Assembly (NCBI GenBank): GCA_963770375.1
Contig: CAVYPM010000020.1
Span: forward strand, 87,831 to 151,830
Source: DASVBE01 sp963770375
Lineage (GTDB): Bacteria; Actinomycetota; Actinomycetes; Streptosporangiales; Streptosporangiaceae
DNA: 64,000 nt
Direction: 5' to 3'
The position numbers were made by a program, and so were the translations under genes. Every line of letters begins with the position of its first letter. Position 1 is the stretch's first letter. The notes beneath the pieces are model-generated. The model did not search any database and was not told where the DNA came from. It was given only the letters and a program-made list of their open reading frames with translations. This document shows positions 17,998-27,287 of the stretch, one piece after another.

Positions 17998-19197
17998 TCA
18001 CTGTACGAACTTGACGGGATTGAAGATATCGGCGGTGATCAGCAGCAACCCGAATCCCACCAGCAACGCGAACACCCCGACGCTCACTGGGATCAGCTTA
18101 CGCATGTCCACCAGGCCCGGATCCGGACGGCCCCGGAGCCGGGCCAGCCAGGCACGTATCCGTTCATAGAAGATGACGGCCAGGTGACCGCCGTCGAGCG
18201 GCAGCAAAGGCAGCAGGTTGAAGGCCCCGACGAAGATGTTCAGCGAGATGATGATGAACAGGATCAGCTGGACCTTCGTCTGCCAGCCGTCGTTGGCGGC
18301 GACGACCTGGGCGGTGATCCCGCCGACGCCGACCACGCTGGAGACCTGGCCCGCCGGGGTCTGGGCCCGGTCGCGGGCGAACAGGTCGGGGACCGCGCTC
18401 GGCAGGTGGCCGACCGCGGTGACCGAGCCGGTCAGCACGTCGCCGAAGGTGTTCGCGGCGTAGGACAGGGCGGCCAGCGGGCCGAGCCGCTGGAAGACGT
18501 TGGCCGCCTCGATGCCCAGGTAGCTGCCGCTGCGGCCGGGGATCTGCGCGGGCGTGGCGTGCAGGGTGATCTGCTTGCCGTCGCGCAGGACGGTGACCGC
18601 CACCGGCTGGCCGTTGGGCTGGGCCCTGATCGCGTCGCCGAGCCCGGCCCAGGAGTGCACCGCCGTGCCGCCGATCGCGATGATCTTGTCACCGGGGCGG
18701 ATGCCGGCCTGCTGCGCCGGGGCGGCGGTGTGGCTGCCGGAGCACGGGTTCGTGGTCTTGAGGGCGCTGGCGCTGACCGGCACACAGGTCGAGACCGCGC
18801 CGATCGTGGTGGTGTTCTGGTTGACCAGGCCGACGCTCGCGGCCAGCACGATCAGCAGGAAGAACGCCAGCGCGAAGTGCATGAACGAGCCGGCCGCCAT
18901 GACGATGATGCGCTTCCAGGCCGGCTTGCTGCGGAACGAGCGGGGCTCGTCGGCGGGGTCCACCTCGTCGAGCGAGGTCATGCCGACGATCTTGACGAAG
19001 CCGCCCACCGGCAGGGACTTGACGCCGTACTCGGTCTCGCCGCGCCGGAACGACCAGACGGTGTTGCCGAAGCCGAGGAAGAACCGGCTGACCTTCATGC
19101 CTGACCACTTCGCGGTGGCGAAGTGGCCGAGCTCGTGCAGCATGATCGAGAACAGCAGCGCCGCGACGAAGATGATCCAGCCGATCAGCAGGCTCAT
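17998..19197 (-). CDS. rseP: RseP/Rip1-type site-2 intramembrane metalloprotease
   Basis: 399 residues, four predicted membrane segments. The zinc motif HELGH starts at residue 21 inside the first span; a PDZ domain follows (PAQQAGIRPGDKIIAIGGTA), and the third metal ligand lies in LLPLLPLDGGHLAVI. It cleaves membrane-embedded anti-sigma factors or similar substrates after a first cut. Its place between dxr and ispG is conserved in actinobacteria, although the biochemical link to isoprenoids is unclear. The ATG is at 19197, 41 bases after dxr. Confidence 0.93.
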   Translation of the reverse strand: MSLLIGWIIFVAALLFSIMLHELGHFATAKWSGMKVSRFFLGFGNTVWSFRRGETEYGVKSLPVGGFVKIVGMTSLDEVDPADEPRSFRSKPAWKRIIVMAAGSFMHFALAFFLLIVLAASVGLVNQNTTTIGAVSTCVPVSASALKTTNPCSGSHTAAPAQQAGIRPGDKIIAIGGTAVHSWAGLGDAIRAQPNGQPVAVTVLRDGKQITLHATPAQIPGRSGSYLGIEAANVFQRLGPLAALSYAANTFGDVLTGSVTAVGHLPSAVPDLFARDRAQTPAGQVSSVVGVGGITAQVVAANDGWQTKVQLILFIIISLNIFVGAFNLLPLLPLDGGHLAVIFYERIRAWLARLRGRPDPGLVDMRKLIPVSVGVFALLVGFGLLLITADIFNPVKFVQ

Positions 19198-19238
19198 CTG
19201 GCTCTGGCCGCCTTCCTACTCCGTGTCCCGCCGTGGCC

Positions 19239-20669
19239 TCAAGCCCGGGACGAGATTCCTGTCCCCGCGAGCCCGGTCAGCTCGCGGGCCCGGTCCCTGG
19301 CCCACCGGTCGGCCGCGAGCACGTCGGCGATTTCCCCGATGTCGCGCCCCGTGCCGCCTTGCTCAGAGACTACCTGGGCGACCGTGTCAACGATGCCGGT
19401 GAACGGGATGCGGCCCGCCATGAACGCGCTGACGCACTCCTCGTTAGCGGCGTTGTAGACGGCGGGGGCGCCGCCGCCGGCCATTCCTACTTCGCGGGCC
19501 AGGGCGACGGCCGGGAACGCCTTCTCGTCCAGCGGCTCGAACGTCCACTGGTGCGAGGCGGTCCAGTCGACGGGGGCGGCCGCCTGGGGGACGCGCTGCG
19601 GCCAGGCCATGGCCAGGGCGATGGGGATGCGCATGTCCGGGGGGCTGGCCTGGGCAATCGTCGATCCGTCGGTGAATTCGACCATGGAGTGGATGACGCT
19701 CTGGCGGTGGACGACGACCTCGATGCGGTCGAAGGGGACGCCGAACAGGAGGTGGGCCTCGATGAGCTCGAGGCCCTTGTTGACGAGGGTCGCCGAGTTG
19801 ATCGTGATGACCGGGCCCATATTCCAGGTGGGATGGGCGAGGGCCTGGTCGGGCGTCACGTCGTGAAGTTCGTCACGGCTGCGGTGCAGGAAGGGGCCGC
19901 CGCTGGCGGTGAGGACCAGCTGCTTCACTTCGTCGGCGGTGCCGCCGCGGAGGCACTGGGCGATGGCGCTGTGCTCGGAGTCGACGGGGACTATCTGGCC
20001 GGGCGTTGCGCGGGCCTGGACCAGCGGGCCGCCCATGATCAGGGATTCCTTGTTGGCCAGGGCGAGGATGCGTCCGGCGTCGAGGGCGGAGAGCGTGGCG
20101 GCGAGGCCGACCGCGCCGGTGACCGCGTTGAGGACGACGTCGCAGTCTGCTGCGGCGAGTTCGGCGACGGCTTCGGGGCCGGCGAGCATCCTGGGGAGCT
20201 GGCCGGGGCGCAGGCCGAGGGTGGCGGCCTGGGCGGTGATGGCCTGCTCTAGGTCCGGGAGGGCGCGGGGGTCGGCGACGGCGACGGTCCGGGCCCGGAA
20301 TTCGAGGGCCTGCGAGGCTAGGAGGGCGGGGTTGCTGCCGCCGGCCGCCAGGCCGGTGATGCGGAATCTTCCCGGGTTGCGGCGGACGATGTCGGCGGCC
20401 TGGGTGCCGATCGAGCCGGTCGAGCCGAGCAGGACGATGTCGCGGCGGGGCGGCCGCTGGCCGGGGGCGGGGGTCGCGGCGGTCTGGCTGGCCAGGCTGA
20501 GGCCGGCGGGCTGGCCGGGCGCGGCCGGGCTGAGGCCGGCGGGCTGGCCGGGCGTGGCCGGGCTGGCGGGACCGGCGGTGGCTGCGCTGGCGAGGCTGGC
20601 TGCGCGGGCAGGGCTCATGGGGCTGGCGGGGCTGGTGACCATCTGAGCTGGCTCCTGGGCTGACTGCAC
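19239..20669 (-). CDS. dxr: 1-deoxy-D-xylulose 5-phosphate reductoisomerase with long N-terminal tail
   Basis: 476 residues against a usual ~390-400. NADPH-binding GSTGSIGTQAADIV begins near residue 81; catalytic blocks ALANKESLIMGG, PVDSEHSAIAQCL and THPTWNMG-type sequence (AHPTWNMGPVI) are intact, so it should be an active MEP-pathway enzyme. The first ~75 residues are a low-complexity Ala/Pro/Gly tail built partly from a 33-bp tandem repeat (GLSPAAPGQPA, 20495-20560). AGGGGAGA precedes the GTG at 20669, so the tail may be translated; no in-frame start lies close to the domain. It begins the dxr-rseP-ispG operon. Confidence 0.93.
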   Translation of the reverse strand: MQSAQEPAQMVTSPASPMSPARAASLASAATAGPASPATPGQPAGLSPAAPGQPAGLSLASQTAATPAPGQRPPRRDIVLLGSTGSIGTQAADIVRRNPGRFRITGLAAGGSNPALLASQALEFRARTVAVADPRALPDLEQAITAQAATLGLRPGQLPRMLAGPEAVAELAAADCDVVLNAVTGAVGLAATLSALDAGRILALANKESLIMGGPLVQARATPGQIVPVDSEHSAIAQCLRGGTADEVKQLVLTASGGPFLHRSRDELHDVTPDQALAHPTWNMGPVITINSATLVNKGLELIEAHLLFGVPFDRIEVVVHRQSVIHSMVEFTDGSTIAQASPPDMRIPIALAMAWPQRVPQAAAPVDWTASHQWTFEPLDEKAFPAVALAREVGMAGGGAPAVYNAANEECVSAFMAGRIPFTGIVDTVAQVVSEQGGTGRDIGEIADVLAADRWARDRARELTGLAGTGISSRA

Positions 20670-20900
20670 GGTGCCATTCTCCCCTGCCCGCGTCCCGGCT
20701 GCCCTGCTTAGCCCGACGTCACCGTCAGCCGACGTGACCGTCAGCCCGCCGGGCTCCGCCGGCGGCAGGCCCCGCCGGCCCAGCGCCGGTAGCTGCCGCC
20801 CTGGCCCGCGGCCCGTGCCCGGCCTGGCTCCGTTGCTGGCGGTGGGCCGCTAGCGTAGGACGGTGATCTGCGCCTGCCTGCCGCCTGCCGGACGAGTGCG

Positions 20901-22334
20901 ATGACCGCCCCGATGCCGCCCGGATCCGGGCCGGGCCTGGACGGCGGCCTGGCGGGACCGGCCGGTCCCGGGGGCCTGCCGGGACCGGGGCTGAGCCCGG
21001 CGAACGGGCGGCCGTCCTGGCGGGACCGGCCGGCCGCGCAGCTGCCCGGCTGGCCGGACCAGTCCGCGGCGGACGAGGTCGGCCGCCAGCTGAGCCGCCT
21101 GCCGCCGCTGGTCTTCGCCGGCGAGTGCGACGCGCTGACCGAGCGGCTGGCCGCGGTGTCGCGCGGCGAGGCGTTCGTGCTGCAGGGCGGTGACTGCGCC
21201 GAGACGTTCGAGGGCTCCACGGCCGACGCGGTCCGCGGCAAGCTGCAGACTCTGCTGCAGATGGCCGTGGTGCTGACCTACGGCGCCCGGGTGCCGATCA
21301 TCAAGATCGGCCGGATGGCCGGCCAGTTCGCCAAGCCGCGGTCCTCGGCCGTCGAGCGGCGGAACGGCATCGAGCTGCCGGCGTACCGCGGGGACGCGAT
21401 CAACGGGCTCGGCTTCTCCGCGGCGGAGCGCACCCCCGACCCGGGCCGGATGATCCGCGCGTACCACTGCGCGGCGGTGACGCTGAACCTGTGCCGGGCG
21501 TTCACCACCGGCGGGTACGCGGACCTGCACCGGGTGCACGCCTGGAACCAGGACTTCGTGGGCCGCAGCCCGGCCGGGCAGCGGTACGAGCGGCTGGCCG
21601 GCGAGATCGACCAGGCGCTGGCGTTCATGCGGGCCTGCGGCGCGGACCCGGACCAGCTGCGGTCGGTGGAGCTGTACTCCAGCCACGAGGCGCTGATGCT
21701 GGACTACGAGCAGGCGCTGACCCGGATCGACTCGCGGACCGGCCGGCCTTACGGCACGTCCGGGCACCTGCTGTGGGTGGGCGAGCGGACCCGGGCGCTG
21801 GACGGCGCGCACGTCGAGTACGCCCGCGGCATCTGCAACCCGGTCGGGGTGAAGCTCGGCCCGGGCATCTCCCCGGACGAGGTGCTGGCGCTGATCGCCG
21901 CGCTGAACCCGGCCAGCCAGCCGGGGCGGCTCACGCTGATCACGAGGATCGGCGCCGCGCGGATCCGTGCGGAGCTGCCCGCCCTGGTCCGCGCGGTCAC
22001 CGCCAGCGGCGCGCCGGTGGCGTGGGTCTGCGACCCGATGCACGGCAACACGTTCGAGGCGCCCAGCGGCCACAAGACCCGCCGGTTCGACGACGTGCTG
22101 GACGAGCTGGCCGGGTTCTTCGAGGTGCACCGCAGCCTGGGCACCCATCCCGGCGGCATCCACATCGAGTTCACCGGCGACGACGTCACCGAGTGCGTCG
22201 GCGGCAGCTACCAGATCGGCGCGGACGACCTGCACCAGCGCTACGAGACCGCGTGTGACCCCCGGCTGAACCGCAGCCAGGCCCTGGACCTGGCGTTCAT
22301 GGTCGCCGAGATGTACCGCCGCCCCGCGGCCTGA
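20901..22334 (+). CDS. aroG: Type II 3-deoxy-7-phosphoheptulonate (DAHP) synthase
   Basis: 477 residues, plant/mycobacterial class II enzyme condensing phosphoenolpyruvate with erythrose-4-P at the entry to aromatic biosynthesis. The metal cysteine lies in VLQGGDCAETFEG; the metal His and Glu motifs are VCDPMHGNT and HIEFTGDDVTECVGG; KIGRMAGQFAKPRS and ARGICNPVGVKLGP are family blocks. The first ~40 residues are Gly/Pro-rich. GGACGAG lies upstream of the ATG. It is divergent from dxr and convergent with tmsB. Confidence 0.94.
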   Translation: MTAPMPPGSGPGLDGGLAGPAGPGGLPGPGLSPANGRPSWRDRPAAQLPGWPDQSAADEVGRQLSRLPPLVFAGECDALTERLAAVSRGEAFVLQGGDCAETFEGSTADAVRGKLQTLLQMAVVLTYGARVPIIKIGRMAGQFAKPRSSAVERRNGIELPAYRGDAINGLGFSAAERTPDPGRMIRAYHCAAVTLNLCRAFTTGGYADLHRVHAWNQDFVGRSPAGQRYERLAGEIDQALAFMRACGADPDQLRSVELYSSHEALMLDYEQALTRIDSRTGRPYGTSGHLLWVGERTRALDGAHVEYARGICNPVGVKLGPGISPDEVLALIAALNPASQPGRLTLITRIGAARIRAELPALVRAVTASGAPVAWVCDPMHGNTFEAPSGHKTRRFDDVLDELAGFFEVHRSLGTHPGGIHIEFTGDDVTECVGGSYQIGADDLHQRYETACDPRLNRSQALDLAFMVAEMYRRPAA

Positions 22335-22341
22335 CCCGGGC

Positions 22342-22400
22342 CGCGCCCGCGGGCCACCCCGCGCCCGCGCCCCCGGCCCGTGGACCAGCCCGCGGGCGCG
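22342..22400. terminator. Inverted repeat between convergent aroG and tmsB
   Basis: Exact 12-base arms CGCGCCCGCGGG (22342-22353) and CCCGCGGGCGCG (22389-22400), with a GC-rich 35-base middle. It touches the tmsB stop and could terminate from both sides. Confidence 0.5.
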
Positions 22401-23681
22401 TTACAGCCAGCCGGGGCGGGCGGGCGGCTCCCAGTCCGGCCGCAGCGGCATGCCGGCCTCTCCGGCCGGCCCCGGCCGGACGCCGAGCATCTGGTGCAGC
22501 TGGATCTCGTTCCGCTCGAACGCCAGCCGCGAGCCGGCCATGTACAGCCGCCACACCCGGGCCGTCCCCTGGCCGACCTCGCTGACCGCCTCGTCCCAGT
22601 GCCGGTCGAGGTTGGCGCACCAGCCGGCCAGCGTCATCGCGTAGTGCTCGCGCAGGTTCTCGGTGTGCCGGACCTCGAACCCGGCGTCGTGCATGAGCGT
22701 CATCAGCAGGCCGGGCGCTTCCAGCTCGCCGTCCGGGAACACGTACCGGTAGATGAACCCGTCGGGGCGGCTGTTCGGCTCGCTGCTGACCGTCCGGGTG
22801 ATGCAGTGGTTGAGGATCCGGCCCTGCGGCCGCAGCTTGCCGTACAGGAAGGCGAAGTAGCCGGGCAGCTGGGCCTTGCCGATGTGCTCGGTGAGCCCGA
22901 TCGAGCTGACCGCGTCGAAGCCGTCCTCGGTGACGTCCCGGTAGTCCAGGTGCCTGACCTCGGCCAGGCTGGACAGGCCCGCTTCCTTGATGGCCCGCTG
23001 GGCCCAGCTGGCCTGCTCGGCAGACAGGGTGACGCCGAGGGCGCGGACCCCGTACTCCCGCGCGGCGTGCATCACCATACTTCCCCAGCCGCAGCCGACG
23101 TCGAGCAGCCGCATCCCCGGCTGCAGCGCCAGCTTCCGCGCGACCAGGTCGAACTTGTGCGCCTGCGCCTCCTCCAGGGTCGCGTCCGGGGTCGGGTAGC
23201 ACGCGCAGGTGTAGGCCATGGAGGGGCCGAGCACCCACTCGTAGAACGTGTTGGACACGTCGTAGTGATGCGAGATCGCGGACGCGTCGCGGCCACGCGA
23301 GTGCCGCCGGCCGGTCAGCCTGCGCCGGCTGACCCGGACCTCCTGCGGCGGCGGCGCGACCCGGGGCAGCAGGACCCTTGGCCCGCCCAGCCGGCGCAGC
23401 AGGGCCAGCCGCTCGGCCAGGCCGAGGTCCGTCCGCTGGGCCGGGATCATCCGGGCCAGCGCGGTGTACATGTCGCCGTCGACGTCCAGGTGCCCGGACA
23501 CGTAGGCGCGCGCCAGCCCCATGCTGCCGGGCGCCTGGGCCAGGTAGGCCACCGCGACCGGCGAACGGACCGTGATCGTGACCGGCGAGTCAGCGGCCCC
23601 CGTGCTGCTGCCGTCGTAGGCCCGGAACCGGACGGGCGCGTCCGGGCCCGCTACCTGCTCGAAAACCTCCGCCAGTGCCAT
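22401..23681 (-). CDS. tmsB: Cyclopropane-fatty-acid-synthase-like methyltransferase, TmsB/BfaB type
   Basis: 426 residues. SAM site LLDVGCGWGSMVMHAAREYG; the CFA-synthase blocks SHHYDVSNTFYEWVLGPSMAYT and YVFPDGELEAP are present. Next to an FAD-dependent oxidoreductase, this is the arrangement of the TmsA-TmsB pair. There TmsB adds a methylene group from SAM to the double bond of an oleoyl phospholipid, and TmsA reduces it to give 10-methylstearic (tuberculostearic) acid. tmsA ends 17 bases upstream, so the two are one unit. A lone CFA synthase making cyclopropane lipid is less likely because of the partner. Confidence 0.88.
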   Translation of the reverse strand: MALAEVFEQVAGPDAPVRFRAYDGSSTGAADSPVTITVRSPVAVAYLAQAPGSMGLARAYVSGHLDVDGDMYTALARMIPAQRTDLGLAERLALLRRLGGPRVLLPRVAPPPQEVRVSRRRLTGRRHSRGRDASAISHHYDVSNTFYEWVLGPSMAYTCACYPTPDATLEEAQAHKFDLVARKLALQPGMRLLDVGCGWGSMVMHAAREYGVRALGVTLSAEQASWAQRAIKEAGLSSLAEVRHLDYRDVTEDGFDAVSSIGLTEHIGKAQLPGYFAFLYGKLRPQGRILNHCITRTVSSEPNSRPDGFIYRYVFPDGELEAPGLLMTLMHDAGFEVRHTENLREHYAMTLAGWCANLDRHWDEAVSEVGQGTARVWRLYMAGSRLAFERNEIQLHQMLGVRPGPAGEAGMPLRPDWEPPARPGWL

Positions 23682-23697
23682 TGCCCCTGTCCTTTCG

Positions 23698-25168
23698 TCA
23701 CTGCCTGCCGACGCACTTCTCGTACAGCCCGGCGAGCCGGCCCGCCGGGTCGTAGCTGGCCTTCAGCGCCGTGTAAGCCGGGCCGTTGTACACGGGCCCA
23801 GAAATCATCCTCGGTGTAGAAGGATGTCGAGTACAGGCCCTTGTGCCCGGTCAGCGCGGTGACGGTGTCCTCCACGATGCGGTTGTAGTAGCCGTCGCCA
23901 CGGCCCGGCGGCAACGGGACAGTTCCCCAGAATCCGAAGTTCACGTACGCCTGGCCAGGTTTCATCGGGTACAGCGGCCAGGGCTGCTCGCTGCGCAGCC
24001 GCAGCGGGCACATCCACACCGGGCTCATGCCGACCCGCTCGGTGAACGTGCGGAGGAACTCGGCGCCGCGCTCCACCGGGATCTCCACGTCCTGGATGAC
24101 GTCCTCCTGCTGGGGCAGGTTGCGGCGGCGGTTGACCGAGCCGGACAGGCCGTACTTGCGGTCCAGCGCGACCAGCTTGCGGTACACGTCGGACCGCCGG
24201 TAGCGGCGCGGCCACAGCTGCCGGACGACGGGCCGCTGCACCCCGAACGGCCGGGAGCACCAGAACCAGTCGGTGTCCCACCGCCACAGGTAGTCCCGGA
24301 TGGTCAGGAAGTCCTCACGGGGCCCGCGGATGGACTGGTAGTAGATCTGGCCGCGGGTGTAGTCGCTCAGCCACGGCGCCTGCCCGATGTACGACCCCAC
24401 GGTCAGGTACAGCTCGTCCAGCGCGAACATGGTGCCGTCGACGAAGTCGGCCCGGTGCCCGCGCAGCGCCCCGTCCGCGGCGATCGCCGCCACCGCGTCC
24501 ATGCACTCCTCCGGCGACCCGAACCGGAAGTGACGCAGGTGCACGTACGGCTGGACCGGCTCGAGCTCGATCGTCAGGGACAGCGCGTAGCCGAGCGTCC
24601 CGTACGAGTTCGGGAAACCGCGGTACAGCGCGTCGTGCTCCCCGCCCGGTGCCGCGGTGATCACCCGGCCGTCGCCGGTGAGGATCTCCATTTCGGTCAC
24701 CGACTCGTGCGGCATCCCGTTGCGCAGCGAGGTGGACTCGACCCCCAGCCCGGAAACCGCGCCGCCGATGGTGATCGTCTTGAGCTGCGGGACAACCATC
24801 GGCATCAGCCCGTGGCGCAGGGTCGCGTCGGCTAGGTGCTCGTACGTCACCATGCCTCCGGTAATGGCGGTACGGCTGCTGGGATCGACGCACAGGACCT
24901 GGCTGAACGCCGACACATCGAGCCCGGGGACGGAGGCCCGGCCGGACGCGTGGGTGAAGCGGAACAGGTTCGAGGTGGGCTTGGCCAGCCGGACCGGCTG
25001 CCCCGGCGGGATCGCCGCGTACTCCGCCTGCAACCGGTCGACGGCCGCCCGGTATCTCGCGGGCCGGCTGTTCCCGACGGGTACGGTCCAGGCCGGGGCC
25101 GCGGCCGCAGCCGGGCTCAGCTGCAGCAGCCGGCGGGCTGGGCCGCCCCGGCCAGTCACTCGCGCCAC
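23698..25168 (-). CDS. tmsA: FAD-binding oxidoreductase, TmsA/BfaA type, frameshift near C-terminus
   Basis: About 489 residues when repaired. The vanillyl-alcohol-oxidase-type FAD domain shows DPSSRTAITGGMVTYEHLAD and TITIGGAVSGLGVESTSLRNGMPHESV. The partner of tmsB, it should reduce the 10-methylene intermediate to a 10-methyl lipid. The main frame shifts near 23790-23795 within TEDDFWA. One base removed there restores YNGPAYTALKASYDPAGRL and YEKCVGRQ with a TGA at 23698; otherwise the frame runs into tmsB as far as 23651 with unrelated residues. I start at GTG 25168, because GGGAGGCACC precedes it; an ATG and a GTG lie 12-18 bases upstream. Confidence 0.85.
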
Positions 25169-25320
25169 GGTGCCTCCCATAGTCACGGGCCAGCACTGCG
25201 GCCCCAGTGCGCCATCCCGGCCAGGATAGGCGCCGGGCCCTTCGCATGGCAGGACCCGCCCGCGCTACCCCGCGGCCGGGGACCCGGGCCCGGAACCGCA
25301 CGCGCCAGGGGCGCGCCCGG

Positions 25321-26946
25321 TCAGTGCGGGCGGCCACGGGACGGGGACCGGCGGGAGTGGCGACGGCGGATGCCGGGCTGGGCGTAGCTCTCCGCGACCT
25401 GCTCGGGGGTCATCGGCAGCCGGGCCAGGGACGGCGGCAGGCCGCGGCCGAGGAAGTCGGCAAGCATCAGCGCCATCGAGTACTGCGGGTCGGCGTCCAG
25501 GGCGCACTGCGCGGCCAGCCCGGCCAGCGCCCCATCGCCGGCCTGCCAGGCGGTGAACGCGAGCAGCGAGGCCGGCGCCGGCCGGTACTGCGGGCACGCC
25601 CGGCGGGTCAGGTCGGTCCACAGCCGCTGGTGCGCGGCGCTGTGCTCGGGGTCCATCCGGGCCCAGGCGTCGTCCCTGATCCGCAGGTCGGACAGCGCCA
25701 TGCTGAGGAAGGCCAGGTCATCGTCGCTGGTCAGCTGACCGCCGCCGCGGTAGGCCGCGATCGCGCTCTGGACTGCGCCCAGCCCGGCATCGACCACCGA
25801 GCTCAGCAGGTCGCCGCCGCGGCCGGACGCCTGCCGCGCCATGATCAGCTCGCTGACCCGGTCCAGGGCACGGTCGGTGGCCTGCCGCATGGACTCGGCG
25901 GCCAGGCCGGTCACCGGCGCCAGCGTGGCGGCCAGCGTGTCCCGGTCCGGGTAGGCGGCCAGCCCGGCCGCGGCGAGGGCGGTGGCCGCGGGATGCGCCA
26001 GCGTGTCGTACGGCTTGCCCTCGACGGGGCAGCAGGCCGGGTCGTGGCACAGGTACGACCAGTACCGGCCCTCGTCGGCCCGGAGCACCTCGCGGAGCCC
26101 GATCCCGGCCGCGGCGGTCGCGGCCCGCAGCGCGTCGACCACCGGCGTGACCAGCTGGCCGGGCCCGAACCCGGCCAGCACGGCCAGGCTGAGCTGCTGC
26201 CGGGCCAGGACGCCCACCGCGTGCCCGGCGATGTGCGCGGCGGTCTCCGCGTCCGGCGGGTCGGGAAGGTCGTAGCGGAAGCCCAGCCTGATCCGCTCCC
26301 GCGGCGGGGCGATCCCGAGTATCACCATGCTCCGGTCCGGCCGGAACCCGATCAGATGCGGGATCACCGCGAGCAGGCCGGCCGCCGAATCCACCCTGAT
26401 CCGCTGCGCCTCCCGCTCAGGCGCCGGCCCCAGCGATGCGCCAGGGCTCGCCGCACCGGCTGCCGCCACGCCGGCCGCCCCGGGCTCCGCCGGCCCTTCA
26501 GCCGGGGGTTTCGCCGGCTCCCCCGCGCAACGCTCAGACGGGGAGGACACGCTCCGGCCCGGCCGGGGCTGAGCGGCCGGACCCGGATCCGCAGCACCCG
26601 GACCCGGCCCGTCTGCCGGGGCAGGCGCGGCCGGCGCCATCGGGCCCTGCTGGTCACCGGGCGGCTGTCCCGGCCCGGCGGACCCGGGCAAGGCCGCAGA
26701 CCGGAGCCGCAGCACGGCCGACAGAACGGGACGCGGTGGGCTGACCGACTCCGGCCGGAACCCGCCCGGCCGGGGTAACCCGGATGGAGGCGGCTGGACG
26801 GCGGCCGGCTGAGCCGGGGGTGGTGCAGATGGCTGCGTGCCGGGCTTGAGTGCGGCAGCGGGCCCGGGCGGAACGGGGCCGGACGGCCCCTGATGCGGCG
26901 CAGCGGGGCTGGAAGGGGCTGGGCTGAACGCGGCGTTGGTCTCCAT
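25321..26946 (-). CDS. DUF4192 domain-containing protein
   Basis: 541 residues from ATG 26946, preceded by GGAGG; a longer frame begins at 26988. The first ~190 residues are a disordered Pro/Ala-rich tail. The DUF4192 domain follows: SAAGLLAVIPHLIGFRPDRS, RYDLPDPPDAETAAHI and the cysteine-bearing EGRYWSYLCHDPACCPVEG, then a helical C-terminal half. No function is established for the family; it is common in actinobacteria. No membrane span or signal is seen. The promoter region contains nested inverted repeats at 26999-27041. Confidence 0.85.
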   Translation of the reverse strand: METNAAFSPAPSSPAAPHQGPSGPVPPGPAAALKPGTQPSAPPPAQPAAVQPPPSGLPRPGGFRPESVSPPRPVLSAVLRLRSAALPGSAGPGQPPGDQQGPMAPAAPAPADGPGPGAADPGPAAQPRPGRSVSSPSERCAGEPAKPPAEGPAEPGAAGVAAAGAASPGASLGPAPEREAQRIRVDSAAGLLAVIPHLIGFRPDRSMVILGIAPPRERIRLGFRYDLPDPPDAETAAHIAGHAVGVLARQQLSLAVLAGFGPGQLVTPVVDALRAATAAAGIGLREVLRADEGRYWSYLCHDPACCPVEGKPYDTLAHPAATALAAAGLAAYPDRDTLAATLAPVTGLAAESMRQATDRALDRVSELIMARQASGRGGDLLSSVVDAGLGAVQSAIAAYRGGGQLTSDDDLAFLSMALSDLRIRDDAWARMDPEHSAAHQRLWTDLTRRACPQYRPAPASLLAFTAWQAGDGALAGLAAQCALDADPQYSMALMLADFLGRGLPPSLARLPMTPEQVAESYAQPGIRRRHSRRSPSRGRPH

Positions 26947-26998
26947 GAAGCAAGCCTCCGGGGACCGGCCCAGGGCCCGCTCAGGCATTTCCCGCAGG

Positions 26999-27041
26999 CT
27001 GTGGATAACCGCAAAACGTCCACAGGTACAGAAACCTGTCT
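26999..27041. promoter_or_regulatory. Nested inverted repeats, one containing a DnaA-box-like sequence
   Basis: CTGTGGA (26999-27005) and TCCACAG (27019-27025) form one inverted repeat; ACAGGT (27024-27029) and ACCTGT (27036-27041) form a second that overlaps its end. TGTGGATAA at 27000-27008 equals the DnaA box consensus, but a single box does not make an origin. These are more likely operators of one of the two divergent genes. Confidence 0.5.
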
Positions 27042-27270
27042 TGGACAGACACCGGCTCCGTGGTATGCCACGCGCCCGCCGGTAAGCGGTTGTTCAGGCG
27101 ACGCCCCGCCGGCCCCGGGGGAAGGTTTGTGTCCCCGTTAGGTAAGCCCGCCCGGCCGGCCCCCCGGCGTTTGCCTTCTAGCTGGGAAAACGCCGCACGG
27201 CAGGATAACCAGGGCAGGAGCCGCCAAAGCCACCGCATGTTTCCGCCCCGCGGAGGGGGTGATTTTCCTC

Positions 27271-27287
27271 ATGTTAGCGCTCACAAT
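27271..27287. promoter_or_regulatory. LacI-type operator upstream of secreted aldose 1-epimerase
   Basis: ATGTTAGCGCTCACAAT, the same AGCGCT centre as the operators at 7842, 9013 and 15412. It lies 75 bases before the start codon. Confidence 0.68.

Noticed and set aside
27000..27008. DnaA box as sign of a replication origin
   Set aside because: Only one perfect box, no dnaA/dnaN genes and no box cluster; part of an inverted repeat near a promoter.
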